Shown: positions 23,789-33,051 of the stretch, in pieces
How positions within the stretch are numbered: the first letter of the stretch is position 1
Layout of the letters: each line of letters starts with the position of its first letter
Assembly (NCBI GenBank): GCA_022819505.1
Contig: JAJEHD010000013.1
Location: 1 to 64,000, forward strand
Length of the DNA: 64,000 nt
From: Acidimicrobiia bacterium
GTDB lineage: Bacteria > Actinomycetota > Acidimicrobiia > Acidimicrobiales > Aldehydirespiratoraceae
Direction of reading: 5' to 3'
The notes under the pieces: model-generated
What the model was told of the DNA's origin: nothing
Databases searched by the model: none
The model's input: only the letters and a program-made list of their open reading frames with translations
Translations under genes and position numbers: made by a program

Positions 23789-24925
23789 ATGCGCAGAACG
23801 ATCTTCACCGAGGAGCACGAACTGTTCCGCGAGTCGGTCAGAACCTTCATCGAGCGCGAGGCAGTGCCCCACACCGACCGCTGGGAGCGCGACGGTCTGG
23901 TCGACCGCTCGTTCTGGGAGAAGGCCGCGGCCGCCGGCTTCGTCGGCTTCGAGGCACCGACCGCCTACGGCGGCCTGGGAGTGCGGGACTTCCGGTTCAA
24001 CGCCGTGATCGACGAGGAGATGATGTACGCGTCGGCGGTCGGCGACGGCTTCGGCATGGCCAACGACATCATGGTCCCGTACCTGCTTGACCTGACCGAC
24101 GACGATCAGAAGTCGAGATGGCTGCCCGGCTTCACCTCAGGTTCGCTGATCGCCGCGGTGGCCATGTCCGAGCCCCAGGCGGGCTCGGACCTGCGGGCCA
24201 TCGCCGCCACCGCGTCCAGGGACGGCGACTGCTACATCGTCAACGGCACCAAGACGTTCATCACCAGCGGCCTGCAGGCCGATCTGGTGGTGACGGTGGT
24301 CCGCGACACCGAGGCGGGAGGGCAGCTCAGCCTGCTGGCGGTCGAGCGGGGCACTCCCGGTTTCGAACGGGGCCGCAAGCTGGACAAGGTCGGCCACCGG
24401 GCCCAGGACACCAGCGAGCTCTTCTACAGCGACGCCCGGGTGCCCTGCGCCAACCGGTTGGGAGAGGCCGGCAAGGGTCTCGGCTACCTGAAGCAGAACC
24501 TGCCCCAGGAACGGCTGTCGATGGCCGTAACCGCGGTGGCCGCGGCCGAGAAGGCTCTGCAGATCACCATGGAGTACTGCCGGCAGCGCAAAGTCTTCGG
24601 CCAGCCGGTGGGCAGCCATCAGGCCAACCGCTTCACCATCGCCGAGATGCTGGCCGAGATCGCCCGCGAGCGCTGTCACGTCGATCGCTGCATCCAGGCT
24701 CACGTCGACAGCGAGCTCACCGCAGTGGAGGCGGCCGCGGTGAAGCTCACCGCCAGCGAACTGCAGTTCCAGGTGGTCGACCGCTGCCTGCAGCTGCACG
24801 GCGGCTACGGGTACATGGACGAGTACCTGATCTCGCGCCTGTGGAGGGACGCCCGGGTGCAGCGCATCTACGGGGGGACCAGCGAGATCATGAAGGAGAT
24901 CATCGGCCGGGACGCCGGCTTCTGA
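23789..24925 (+). CDS. Acyl-CoA dehydrogenase
   Basis: 378-residue FAD-dependent acyl-CoA dehydrogenase making a 2-enoyl-CoA. Conserved AMSEPQAGSDLRA (flavin/substrate region, near residue 125) and the C-terminal IYGGTSEIMKEIIGR. GGYGYMDEY lies between them. ATG follows the stop of the HIBADH gene immediately (TAG ATG). Full family length. Paired with the next gene, another ACAD; such pairs often form a heteromeric enzyme for cyclic or sterol-derived acyl-CoA in actinobacteria, an inference here. Electrons would pass to ETF, not encoded in the window. Confidence 0.9.
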   Translation: MRRTIFTEEHELFRESVRTFIEREAVPHTDRWERDGLVDRSFWEKAAAAGFVGFEAPTAYGGLGVRDFRFNAVIDEEMMYASAVGDGFGMANDIMVPYLLDLTDDDQKSRWLPGFTSGSLIAAVAMSEPQAGSDLRAIAATASRDGDCYIVNGTKTFITSGLQADLVVTVVRDTEAGGQLSLLAVERGTPGFERGRKLDKVGHRAQDTSELFYSDARVPCANRLGEAGKGLGYLKQNLPQERLSMAVTAVAAAEKALQITMEYCRQRKVFGQPVGSHQANRFTIAEMLAEIARERCHVDRCIQAHVDSELTAVEAAAVKLTASELQFQVVDRCLQLHGGYGYMDEYLISRLWRDARVQRIYGGTSEIMKEIIGRDAGF

Positions 24926-24938
24926 TGGCCGGCAGGCC

Positions 24939-26114
24939 ATGAACGGGTCCGGCAGCGTCGCCCGCAGCCACCTCGAGGTGGAGGAGTGGCTCCGCGCGTC
25001 GCTTCCGGATGCGTGGGTCGCCTGCGTCGACGCGGGCCGTTCTCCCGGATCGGCCAGCCGCTACCCGGACTTCGACGAGGCGGCGTGGCTGGCAGAGATG
25101 TTCGACCGGCGCTACCTCATGGCGTCCTGGCCCGCCGTGTACGGCGGGCTGGGATGGAGTCCCGAGATGGCTCGGGCCGCCTTCGAGGCCCTGTCGCGCT
25201 ACGAGGTGCCCCTGCCGCTGTACGTCACCAGCCTTCTGCTGGCCGGACACGGGCTGCTGCAGCACGGGACGGCGGAACAGCGACACCGCTTCCTGCCCAA
25301 GATGGCGACCGCGTCGGAGATCTGGTGCCAGCTCTTCAGCGAGCCCGAGGCCGGATCGGATCTGGCGTCGCTGCGGACCCGAGCCGAGCGCGACACCGCC
25401 GGGTGGGTCGTGACCGGCCAGAAGGTGTGGTCGACCTGGGCCCACTTCGCCCGGTGGGGACTCCTGCTGGCCCGGACCGGGACCGCGGAGTCGAGGCACC
25501 GGGGGATCACCTGCTTTGTGGTCGACATGGAGTCGCCGGGCATCGAAGTGCGGCCGCTGCGCCAGTTGACCGGCGACGCATCCTTCAACGAGGTGTTCAT
25601 GGATCAGGTGCCCGTCGACGACTCGATGCGCCTCGGCGGTGTCGACGAGGGCTGGAACGTGGCCCGGTCGGTGCTGCAGGCGGAGCGTGGCGAGCTCGGT
25701 CAGCGGCGGGTGGGAGGAGCCGACATCCACCGGCTGATCGACCGCCATCGGGGCAAAGCCGGTCCCGAGGCCCGGCAGCGTCTGGCCGCACGGTACGCCC
25801 AGGAGCGCATCCTGGGCTGGATGGCGTGGCGCGGGTACGGCCGCGGACTTGAGGCGCAGGCGGTGAAGCTGCTCCGGGCCGAGGCCAACATGGCGCTCCA
25901 GTCCCTCGCCGTCAGCCTGGAGGGCCCGCGCGCCGGCGCCCGCGACGGCGCCGAGGCCGAGACGGCCGAGATCGTCTACGGGTTCCTGAGGTCGAGGGCC
26001 AACTCCATCGCGGGCGGCACGTCGGAGATCATGAGGAACGTGATCGGCGAGCAGCTCCTCGGGCTGCCCCGGGAGCCCCGGCCCGCGGCGGGAGCCGGCG
26101 GGCCGGAACGATGA
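24939..26114 (+). CDS. Acyl-CoA dehydrogenase
   Basis: 391-residue ACAD-family protein with LFSEPEAGSDLAS near residue 130 and SIAGGTSEIMRNVIGE near 350. ATG at 24939 follows the first ACAD by 13 bases. The gene ends in an ATGA overlap with the ligase. It is more divergent than the first: the segment before AGGTSEI differs and no clear catalytic Glu position can be assigned by eye. Two consecutive ACAD genes suggest an alpha2beta2 heteromer of the type used for bulky ring-bearing acyl-CoAs, or two steps; undecided. Confidence 0.88.
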   Translation: MNGSGSVARSHLEVEEWLRASLPDAWVACVDAGRSPGSASRYPDFDEAAWLAEMFDRRYLMASWPAVYGGLGWSPEMARAAFEALSRYEVPLPLYVTSLLLAGHGLLQHGTAEQRHRFLPKMATASEIWCQLFSEPEAGSDLASLRTRAERDTAGWVVTGQKVWSTWAHFARWGLLLARTGTAESRHRGITCFVVDMESPGIEVRPLRQLTGDASFNEVFMDQVPVDDSMRLGGVDEGWNVARSVLQAERGELGQRRVGGADIHRLIDRHRGKAGPEARQRLAARYAQERILGWMAWRGYGRGLEAQAVKLLRAEANMALQSLAVSLEGPRAGARDGAEAETAEIVYGFLRSRANSIAGGTSEIMRNVIGEQLLGLPREPRPAAGAGGPER

Positions 26115-27685
26115 GGGTCGCCGACGTAGTCAGCCGCCATGCGAGGGCCCGCCCCCACGATGCCGCCCTGGTGTGCGGGTCCGGGCGGTTCACCTGGAAG
26201 GACCTCGACCAGCGAACCGACGCGCTGGCCGCGGTCCTGGCCGGCATATCCGAGCCCGGTGGCCGGGTCGCGATAGTGACCGCCAACTGCCATCGCCACC
26301 TCGAGGCGGTGTTTGCGGCCTCCAAGGCATCCCTCGTCTCGGTGCCCCTCAACCACCGGTGGAACAGTCGCGAGCTGGCCGCCACGATCGGCGACGTGGA
26401 GCCGGCCGCCCTCGTGCTCGATCTGGGCCTGCCCGGATCGGTGGGCCTTGAGCTGATCGACATGTTGGCACCCGTACCGGCGCTCGCCTTCGGTGGGCGC
26501 CATCCGGGAGCCGTCGACTACGACGACGCGCTCGAGGAAGGCCGCGGGCGACCGGCTGAGCATCGTGACGCCTGGCACCACCACGTGATCGGCTTCACCA
26601 GCGGCACGACAGGACGGCCCCGCGGCGCGGTGCTGTCCCAGCAGCAGGCCCTGGCCGCCGCGACGTGGCTGGCAGCCCTGTTCACCATCAGCGCCGAGGA
26701 CTGCTTCCTGGCCTGCATGCCCATGTACGTGTACCGGGGCGGGTCGGGAGTGCTGGCACCCGCGGTGGTGGGGGCCCGCACCGTGGTGTGCGACTTCGAC
26801 GCCGACACCGTCATCGGGGTGATCCGCGACGAGGAGGTCACCCATGCCATCCTCGCGCCGGTGATGGTCGACCGGATCCTGGCCAGTCCGCACGCCGCCG
26901 GAGGAGGGCTCGCCTCGCTGCGCGAGGTGTGGGTGGGCGGCGCCCCGTCGACCCCGGAGTCGATCACCGCGCTCCAGCGCCTCACCGGAGCGACAGTGGG
27001 ATCGGTGTACGGCGCCACCGAGGCCACCGCGGTGGCGTCGATGCGATGGCCCGCTGACACGGAGCACGGACACCTTCTGAGATCCATCGGTCGCTCGGCC
27101 CCGCTCAACGACGTGAGGGTGGTTGCCGCGTCCGGTCGGGAGGCCCGACCGGACGAACCGGGAGAGATCCAGGTGCGGGGAGCCACCGTGATGTCCGGCT
27201 ACTGGCCCGGCGCCGACGGCGAAGGCTTGGTGGACGGATGGTACTGCACCGGAGACATCGCGGTACGCGACGAAGAGGGCTACCTGTTCCTGGTGGATCG
27301 CCGGGCCGACATCATCAACAGCGGCGGCCTCAACGTATATTCGGCCGAGGTGGAGCAGGTTCTGCTGGCCCATGCCGGCGTGGCCGAGTGCGCGGTGGTG
27401 AGCTCTCCCGACGAGACCATGGGCGAGGCCGTCACCGCCGTGCTGGTTCCGGCAGGCGGTCCGGTCGCGTTTAGCGAGCTGGAGCGGCACTGCCGGGAGG
27501 CGCTGGCGGGCTACAAGTGTCCCCGGCAGTGGGTTCTGTCCGCCGGCCTGCCCCGCAACTCCCTGGGCAAGATCGACAAGAAGGCGATCCGGGACGACCT
27601 CTGGGCCGTCCACGAGACCAGCATCGCCGGCTCCCGAACCCACGGCCCCGGCGAGCCCGGCACGATCTCAGGAGGCGAACGATGA
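26111..27685 (+). CDS. AMP-binding acyl-CoA synthetase
   Basis: 524-residue ANL ligase forming acyl-CoA. FTSGTTGRPRG at residues 162-172, YGATEATA near 300, CTGDIA near 378, and the catalytic Lys segment GKIDKKAI near 490. ATG overlaps the ACAD stop (ATGA) and the 3' end overlaps the CoA-transferase start (ATGA), so three genes are translated in series. Together with the ACADs and CoA transferase it forms an activation plus beta-oxidation unit. Chain or ring specificity is unknown. Confidence 0.9.
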   Translation: MRVADVVSRHARARPHDAALVCGSGRFTWKDLDQRTDALAAVLAGISEPGGRVAIVTANCHRHLEAVFAASKASLVSVPLNHRWNSRELAATIGDVEPAALVLDLGLPGSVGLELIDMLAPVPALAFGGRHPGAVDYDDALEEGRGRPAEHRDAWHHHVIGFTSGTTGRPRGAVLSQQQALAAATWLAALFTISAEDCFLACMPMYVYRGGSGVLAPAVVGARTVVCDFDADTVIGVIRDEEVTHAILAPVMVDRILASPHAAGGGLASLREVWVGGAPSTPESITALQRLTGATVGSVYGATEATAVASMRWPADTEHGHLLRSIGRSAPLNDVRVVAASGREARPDEPGEIQVRGATVMSGYWPGADGEGLVDGWYCTGDIAVRDEEGYLFLVDRRADIINSGGLNVYSAEVEQVLLAHAGVAECAVVSSPDETMGEAVTAVLVPAGGPVAFSELERHCREALAGYKCPRQWVLSAGLPRNSLGKIDKKAIRDDLWAVHETSIAGSRTHGPGEPGTISGGER

Positions 27686-28917
27686 GTGACAGCGACACTC
27701 CCTCAGACGGTTCCCCGCCGCTTGAGGGGGTGCGCATTCTCGACCTGACCCGGGCCACGTCGGGTCCCTACTGCACGCAGATCCTGGCCGACCTGGGCGC
27801 CGACGTGGTGAAGCTGGAGGAGCCGCCGGGCCCCAGGGGCCGGGACCAGATCGATCCGTTCAACACCATCGACGGGATGGACGCCTACTTCCTGTGCGTC
27901 AACCGGAGCAAGCGCAGCATCGCCTTCCCGCTGGCCCACGAGCGGGGCCCGGATCTCGTCGGTGCGCTGGCGGGCGCCGCGGACGTCGTCATCGAGAACT
28001 TCCGCCCGGGCGTGGCCGAGAAGCTGGGCGTCGGACCGGCCCAGCTGCGGGCCGGCAACGATCGGCTCATCACCTGCTCGCTGTCGGGGTTCGGCGCCAC
28101 CGGGCCGCTGCGGGACCGGGCCGCGTTCGACATCACCGTGCAAGCCCAGACCGGGGTCATGAGCTTCATCGACCGCCGCGACGCGGCCGGACGGCTGGCC
28201 CCCATTCCGATGCCGGTCGCCGATCTCCTGGCCGGCATCTACTGCGCGGTGGCGGTGCCGGCCGCCCTCGTGCGACGGGCCGCCACCGGTCGGGGCGCCC
28301 ACATCGACGTGGCCATGTACGACGCGCTGCTGTCATGGTTCGTGGGCTTCGGGGTGCATCAGCTCAACTTCGGCCGGCCCACCGACATCGGTGACAAGAT
28401 CCTGTGGGGCAGCTTCGAGACCCGGGACCGCCCGCTGGTCATCACCGCTCACCGGCCCTCGCAATGGCGGCGGTTCTGCGCGGCGCTCGATCGGCGCGCC
28501 TGGCTCGAGGATCCACGTTTCGCGGAGCCCGCCGACCGGGCCGAGAACATTGGCGAGTTGAAGAGCCTCATCGCCGATGTGCTCGTCACCAAGAGCGCCG
28601 ACGAATGGATCGCAGCATTCGAGCGGGAGGGTCTCTCGTTCTCGGACACGTTCACGATGGCGGAGGCCCTGGAGCATCCTCACACCGCCGAGCGCGAGAT
28701 GGTGGTCGAGGTCGACGATCCCTCAGCCGGTCCGGTGCGCCTGCTCGGCAATCCGGTGAAGTTCGCCGGCCTCGAGACCAGCTACTCGCCGCCACCGCGG
28801 GTGGGCCAGCACTCGGTCGAGGTCCTCTCCGAGTGGCTCGGCTACGACCGCGACCAACTTGAGGGGCTGGTCTCCTCCGGCTTCGTCTACGACCCGGAGT
28901 TCTCGTCGCAGACCTGA
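27682..28917 (+). CDS. Class III CoA transferase (CaiB/BaiF family)
   Basis: 411-residue formyl-CoA/carnitine-type CoA transferase. N-terminal VRILDLTRATSGPYCTQ, then ADVVIENFRPG near residue 105 and the catalytic Asp150 in AAFDITVQAQTG. ATG at 27682 forms ATGA with the ligase stop and has GGAGG at 27671-27675, six bases upstream. It moves CoA between acids through a glutamyl/aspartyl thioester. Presence of both a ligase and a transferase in one operon means two ways of charging the acid, or two different acids. Followed by a 77-base gap holding a promoter and then the thiolase. Confidence 0.9.
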   Translation: MSDSDTPSDGSPPLEGVRILDLTRATSGPYCTQILADLGADVVKLEEPPGPRGRDQIDPFNTIDGMDAYFLCVNRSKRSIAFPLAHERGPDLVGALAGAADVVIENFRPGVAEKLGVGPAQLRAGNDRLITCSLSGFGATGPLRDRAAFDITVQAQTGVMSFIDRRDAAGRLAPIPMPVADLLAGIYCAVAVPAALVRRAATGRGAHIDVAMYDALLSWFVGFGVHQLNFGRPTDIGDKILWGSFETRDRPLVITAHRPSQWRRFCAALDRRAWLEDPRFAEPADRAENIGELKSLIADVLVTKSADEWIAAFEREGLSFSDTFTMAEALEHPHTAEREMVVEVDDPSAGPVRLLGNPVKFAGLETSYSPPPRVGQHSVEVLSEWLGYDRDQLEGLVSSGFVYDPEFSSQT

Positions 28918-28947
28918 TGGGGGACCACCCGGGCGCCATTCCATGCG

Positions 28948-28953
28948 TATAGT
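28948..28953 (+). promoter_or_regulatory. -10-like TATAGT before the thiolase gene
   Basis: TATAGT in the 77-base gap between CoA transferase and thiolase. No convincing -35. It would give a leader of about 35 bases with AGGCGG at 28981-28986 as ribosome binding site. Confidence 0.4.
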
Positions 28954-28994
28954 TTCGTAGCTTCGCGAGATCGACTTCAGAGGCGGCATCACAT

Positions 28995-30221
28995 ATGACC
29001 GAACCGGTGCACATCCTTGGTGGCTGGCAGTCCGATTTCGCCGAGCGGGCGCCCGAGGGTGGCTTCTTCTCACTCCTGGAGGCGGCCACGCGGGGCGCGC
29101 TGGCCGACGCCGACCTCGAGCCCGCCGACATCGAGGTCGCCCACATCGGCAACCTGGCCGGCGAGTTGACCGCCTTCCAGGCCCAGCTCGGGGGCCTGCT
29201 GGTCAGCATCGACCCAGCCTTCATGGGCCTGCCGACGTCCCGTCACGAGGCGGCCTGCGCGTCCGGGAGCCTGGCCGCGCTGGCCGCGGCGGCCGAGATC
29301 GAGGCCCGCCGCTACGACGTGGCCCTCGTGGCCGGCGCCGAGATCCTCCGCAACGTGGGCGGTCTGCGGGCCGCTGAGCTGCTGAGCTGTGCGGGCTGGG
29401 CCGGCGAGGACGCCTTCGACGGGGACAACCTCTGGCCCCGCCTGTTCGCCGATGTGGCCGACGAGTACGACCGCCGCTACGGGCTGGCCCACGAGCATCT
29501 CGGCCGGATCGCCGAGGTGAACTTCGCCAACGCCCGCTTCAACCCCAACGCCCAGACCCGGAACTGGGACATCGAGGCGGGAGCCTTCGGAGACGACGAC
29601 GACATCAACCCGGTGGTCGACCGCCACCTGCGCAAGATGGACTGCGGCCGGATAACGGACGGCTCCTGCGCGGTGGTCCTTGCCTCCGGCGTCTACACCG
29701 AGCGTTGGGCCCGCCGCCGCGGCATCGACGTGGACTCGATCCCACGACTCAAGGGCTGGGGCCACACCACTGCGCCCACTCTGCTGCCCGACAAGTTCAA
29801 GGCCAGCCAGGACGACCCCTACGTATTCCCCCACGTGCGCAAGGCCGCCACCGACGCCATGGCCAGAGCAGGCCTGCGCGGCCCCCGGGAGCTTGACGCC
29901 ATCGAGGTGCACGACTGCTTCTCAATCAGCGAGTACGCCGCCATCGACCACTTCGGCCTCACCCCTCCGGGCAAGTCGTGGCAGGCAGTCGAGGACGGCA
30001 CCATCGAACGGGACGGCGAAGTGCCGGTGAACCCCAGCGGAGGGCTGCTCGGGATGGGTCATCCCGTGGGCGCCACCGGGGTGCGCATGATGCTCGACGG
30101 GGCCAAGCAGGTGACGGGCCGGGCCGGCGAGTACCAGGTCGACGGGGCCCGCAACGCGGCCACGCTGAACATCGGGGGATCGTTCACCACGGTGGCCAGC
30201 ATCGTGGTCGGCGTGGACTGA
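28995..30221 (+). CDS. Thiolase family protein (SCP2/acetyl-CoA acetyltransferase-like)
   Basis: 408-residue thiolase-fold enzyme of the SCP2-thiolase type that cleaves 3-ketoacyl-CoA. Nucleophile Cys88 lies in EAACASGS; the second active-site block VHDCFS is near 300, and the GMGHPVGATG motif near 350 carries the catalytic His. ATG at 28995 has AGGCGG eight bases upstream. It opens a second plus operon: thiolase, SDR, LLM, amidohydrolase, hydratase, SnoaL-like, SDR. SCP2-type thiolases in actinobacteria often act on branched or sterol side-chain acyl-CoA, consistent with the ACAD pair just upstream; this is inference. Confidence 0.88.
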   Translation: MTEPVHILGGWQSDFAERAPEGGFFSLLEAATRGALADADLEPADIEVAHIGNLAGELTAFQAQLGGLLVSIDPAFMGLPTSRHEAACASGSLAALAAAAEIEARRYDVALVAGAEILRNVGGLRAAELLSCAGWAGEDAFDGDNLWPRLFADVADEYDRRYGLAHEHLGRIAEVNFANARFNPNAQTRNWDIEAGAFGDDDDINPVVDRHLRKMDCGRITDGSCAVVLASGVYTERWARRRGIDVDSIPRLKGWGHTTAPTLLPDKFKASQDDPYVFPHVRKAATDAMARAGLRGPRELDAIEVHDCFSISEYAAIDHFGLTPPGKSWQAVEDGTIERDGEVPVNPSGGLLGMGHPVGATGVRMMLDGAKQVTGRAGEYQVDGARNAATLNIGGSFTTVASIVVGVD

Positions 30222-30250
30222 CCGGCTGCCCGGACATCAGCGAGGCCAGG

Positions 30251-31003
30251 ATGAGCTCCACAGACACGAGACCGAGGTCGGCGCTGGTGACGGGGGCCGC
30301 CTCCGGCATGGGCGCGGCCATCGCCAGGCGCCTCGACGCCGACGGCACCCGGGTAGTGGTGGCCGACATCCAGGCCGACATGGGAGCCGAGGTGGCCGCG
30401 TCGCTGACCGGCGGGATGTTCGTCGAGATGGACCTGTCGCGCACCGAGTCGGTGACCGCCGCGGCCGAGCGGGTCCTCGCCGAGGTCGGCACGGTCGACA
30501 TCCTGGTCAACTGCGCCGGGTTCGACGTGGTCATGCCGTTCCTCGACACCGACGAGGATCTGTGGGACTCGCTGATAGCGGTGAACCTCTACGGACCGTT
30601 GCGGACCACCAAGGCTTTCCTGCCGGGGATGGTCGAGCGAGGCTGGGGGCGCATCGTCAACATCAGCTCCGACGCCGGGCGGGTGGGCAGCAGCGGCGAG
30701 GGCGTCTACTCGGCGTGCAAGGGCGGCCAGATCGCCTTCACCAAGACCATCGCCAGGGAGGTGGCCCGCTCCGGGGTGACCGTCAACTGCGTGTGTCCGG
30801 GCCCCACCGACACGCCGCCGGTGCGCAGGACCCTGGCCGAGGGCGGGGAGAGGTTCATGCAGGCGCTGGTGCGGGCCATCCCGATGAGGCGCCTCGGCCA
30901 GCCCGAGGACATCGCCGCGGCGGTGGCCTACCTCGTGTCCGAGGACGCCGGCTTCGTGACCGGCCAGACGCTGTCGGTGAGCGGCGGAATGTCGATGTGC
31001 TGA
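30251..31003 (+). CDS. SDR family oxidoreductase
   Basis: 250-residue SDR with TGAASGMG at residues 14-21, NCAG, and catalytic Tyr153/Lys157 (YSACK). C-terminal FVTGQTLSVSGG is typical. ATG at 30251 was chosen over the long upstream open frame because the first beta strand (SALVTG) begins ten residues later. Thirty bases after the thiolase. The stop overlaps the region of the next start (GTG 30997), indicating coupling. Substrate unknown. Confidence 0.87.
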   Translation: MSSTDTRPRSALVTGAASGMGAAIARRLDADGTRVVVADIQADMGAEVAASLTGGMFVEMDLSRTESVTAAAERVLAEVGTVDILVNCAGFDVVMPFLDTDEDLWDSLIAVNLYGPLRTTKAFLPGMVERGWGRIVNISSDAGRVGSSGEGVYSACKGGQIAFTKTIAREVARSGVTVNCVCPGPTDTPPVRRTLAEGGERFMQALVRAIPMRRLGQPEDIAAAVAYLVSEDAGFVTGQTLSVSGGMSMC

Positions 31004-32082
31004 GCGCCGCACCCGACAGCTCCGGCAGTGTCAGCGGGCTTGCGGGCGAACGGAAGGACGCTGGAGACCTGGGGCGCCGCCCGACGGTGAGCGTGGGCAT
31101 GATGTTGCCGGTCGGGTTCGGCATCGAGCCCGGTGACCTTCTCGAGCTCTGCGTAGCCGCCGATCGGAGCGGCCTGCACGCGGTGGGCTGCGGGGAACTG
31201 GCCGGACCCGAGGCCCTCTCCCTAATGGGCGCGGCCGCGGCTGCCACCGCCAACATCCGCCTAGAAACTGGGGTGGTCCCTATCTCCAGCCGCTCGCCGG
31301 CCCTGCTGGCCATGGCCGCCTGCACGCTGGCCGCCCTGTCTCAGGATCGCTTCGTGCTGGGAATCGGCGCGGGCAGCCCGATCGTGTCGGCCTTTCACGC
31401 CGATGTGTTCGAGCAGCCCGTCGACCGGGTCGCCGGGGCGTTGGCCGCCATCAAGGCCGCGCTGGCGGGGGAGCGGCTTACCGATCGAGGCGGCTTCAAG
31501 CTCCGGGGCATACGGCACCGCCCGGTTCGGGTGTTCCTGTCGGCCATGAACAAGCGAATGCTCCACTTGGCCGCCCGCGAAGCCGACGGCGTGGTGATCC
31601 ACTTCGTCGGCGCCGAGCAGATGGCCCAATTGGCGCCCCGCCTCAGACAGGCCCGCGCCGCCGCCGGCAACGAGGCTCCCTTCGAGATCATCGCCCTCGT
31701 GCATGCGGCCGCGGACTCCGACGGCGATCCCGAGAGGGCGTACCGGCGGGAGATGGCCCCCTATCTGGCCGTGCCTACCTACCGGAGCCTGGCCGCCGGA
31801 CTGAGCTCCTTCGGCGAGGTCGACGCAGCTGCGGAGGCCTGGCAGAGCGGGGGCCGGGAGGCGGCGGCCGACATGTTCCCGCCCGGCATCGCCGCGGCCT
31901 GCCTGGCGGTGGGCCGTGACGCCATAGCCGACCGGGTGGCGGGCCTGGGACGGGCCGGCTGCGACGGGGTGCGTCTGGTCCCGCTGAGCACGGCCGGGGC
32001 CGACCCCGCCCCGGTCCACGACCTGGTGGACTGTCTGGCCGCAGTGATCGATGATCTGAACGTGCAGGAGGTGGTTTCGTGA
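30997..32082 (+). CDS. LLM class F420-type oxidoreductase
   Basis: Luciferase-like oxidoreductase, 361 residues if it starts at GTG 30997, which overlaps the SDR stop. GTG 31087 would give 331 residues and start directly at the first strand SVGMMLPVGF; the choice is uncertain and the intervening 30 residues look unstructured. Typical blocks: RLETGVVPISSR, DRFVLGIGAGSP, VFLSAMNKRMLHLA. Its C-terminus overlaps the next gene (GTGA). In the same operon as thiolase and amidohydrolase. Substrate unknown. Confidence 0.82.
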   Translation: MLSAAPDSSGSVSGLAGERKDAGDLGRRPTVSVGMMLPVGFGIEPGDLLELCVAADRSGLHAVGCGELAGPEALSLMGAAAAATANIRLETGVVPISSRSPALLAMAACTLAALSQDRFVLGIGAGSPIVSAFHADVFEQPVDRVAGALAAIKAALAGERLTDRGGFKLRGIRHRPVRVFLSAMNKRMLHLAAREADGVVIHFVGAEQMAQLAPRLRQARAAAGNEAPFEIIALVHAAADSDGDPERAYRREMAPYLAVPTYRSLAAGLSSFGEVDAAAEAWQSGGREAAADMFPPGIAAACLAVGRDAIADRVAGLGRAGCDGVRLVPLSTAGADPAPVHDLVDCLAAVIDDLNVQEVVS

Positions 32083-32999
32083 CCGACGCGGTCGACATGA
32101 TGAACTACGCCCCGCTGATCGCGCCGGGCATCTCGGGCATGGAGTTCCAGTACGAGGAGTTCCAGATAATGCTCAACACAACGTTCAAGCGCATGGCGGA
32201 GGGGGGCGTGGCCCGCACACTCTGGGGCCGCGACGTCCCGCTCGACGATGTCGAGAACCTCCCCTACGACGACACTCTGAGGGTGGACGAGGCGGTGGCT
32301 CAACTGGACGCGGCAGGCTACTCGGTGGCGGTGCTGGCCTGCCTGAAGATGTGGTCCTACCACTACCACCACCGTCTCATCATGGACATGGACGAGGAGG
32401 TGGTGGCCCGGGCCCTGGCCCAGGCGCCCGACCGGTTCGTGGGCGCGGCCGGCTACAACCCGTTCCGGATCTCCGAGAGCATCGCCCGCATCGACACCGC
32501 GGTGCGGGAGTGGGGCTTCGGATACGTCTACTTCCATCCGATCACCTTCGGGGTGGCCCCCAACGACCGGCGCTGCTACCCCCTGTACTCGAAATGCGTC
32601 GAGCTGGGCGTGCCGGTCGGCTTCCAGGTGGGGCACTCCGCCGAGGTGCTGCCGAGCGACGTGGGCCGGCCCATGCTGGTGGACCAGGTGGCCATCGACT
32701 TCCCCGACCTCAGGATCAACATGTCCCATACCGGCTGGCCGTGGACCGGCGAGTTCTGCTCGATGCTGTGGAGGCACCCCAACGTCTACGGCGACATATC
32801 CGCCTACTTCGCCTCCACCCTCGACCCGGAGCTGGTCAAGTTCATGGACAGCGGCCGGGGCCGCCACAAGGTCATGTTCGGCACCAACGGGTTCGACCTC
32901 GCCCGCTGCAAGCAGGACTTCGAGAGCCTGCCGGTCAGCGACCGGACCAAGCAGATGGTGCTGCACGACAACGCCCTCGAGTTCTTGGGACGGCGATGA
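32079..32999 (+). CDS. Amidohydrolase family 2 protein, N-terminal metal motif absent
   Basis: 306-residue Amidohydro_2-type protein. GTG start overlaps the LLM stop (GTGA), with AGGAGGTG six bases upstream. The C-terminal half is clear: INMSHTGWPWTGEF, NVYGDIS and VMFGTNGFDL match the family barrel. The usual N-terminal D-x-H-x-H/DxDxH metal site is not visible; the chain begins MTDAVDMMNYAPL. It is about 85 residues shorter than the other members. Either it works without the usual zinc site or is a non-catalytic partner. Comparable loss is seen in 35175-36077. Context: operon with thiolase, LLM and hydratase. Confidence 0.75.
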   Translation: MTDAVDMMNYAPLIAPGISGMEFQYEEFQIMLNTTFKRMAEGGVARTLWGRDVPLDDVENLPYDDTLRVDEAVAQLDAAGYSVAVLACLKMWSYHYHHRLIMDMDEEVVARALAQAPDRFVGAAGYNPFRISESIARIDTAVREWGFGYVYFHPITFGVAPNDRRCYPLYSKCVELGVPVGFQVGHSAEVLPSDVGRPMLVDQVAIDFPDLRINMSHTGWPWTGEFCSMLWRHPNVYGDISAYFASTLDPELVKFMDSGRGRHKVMFGTNGFDLARCKQDFESLPVSDRTKQMVLHDNALEFLGRR

Positions 33000-33051
33000 G
33001 CGCGGCACGAGGATTGCTCCCGCCGGCCGCGGCCGGGCAACGGTGCCGGCG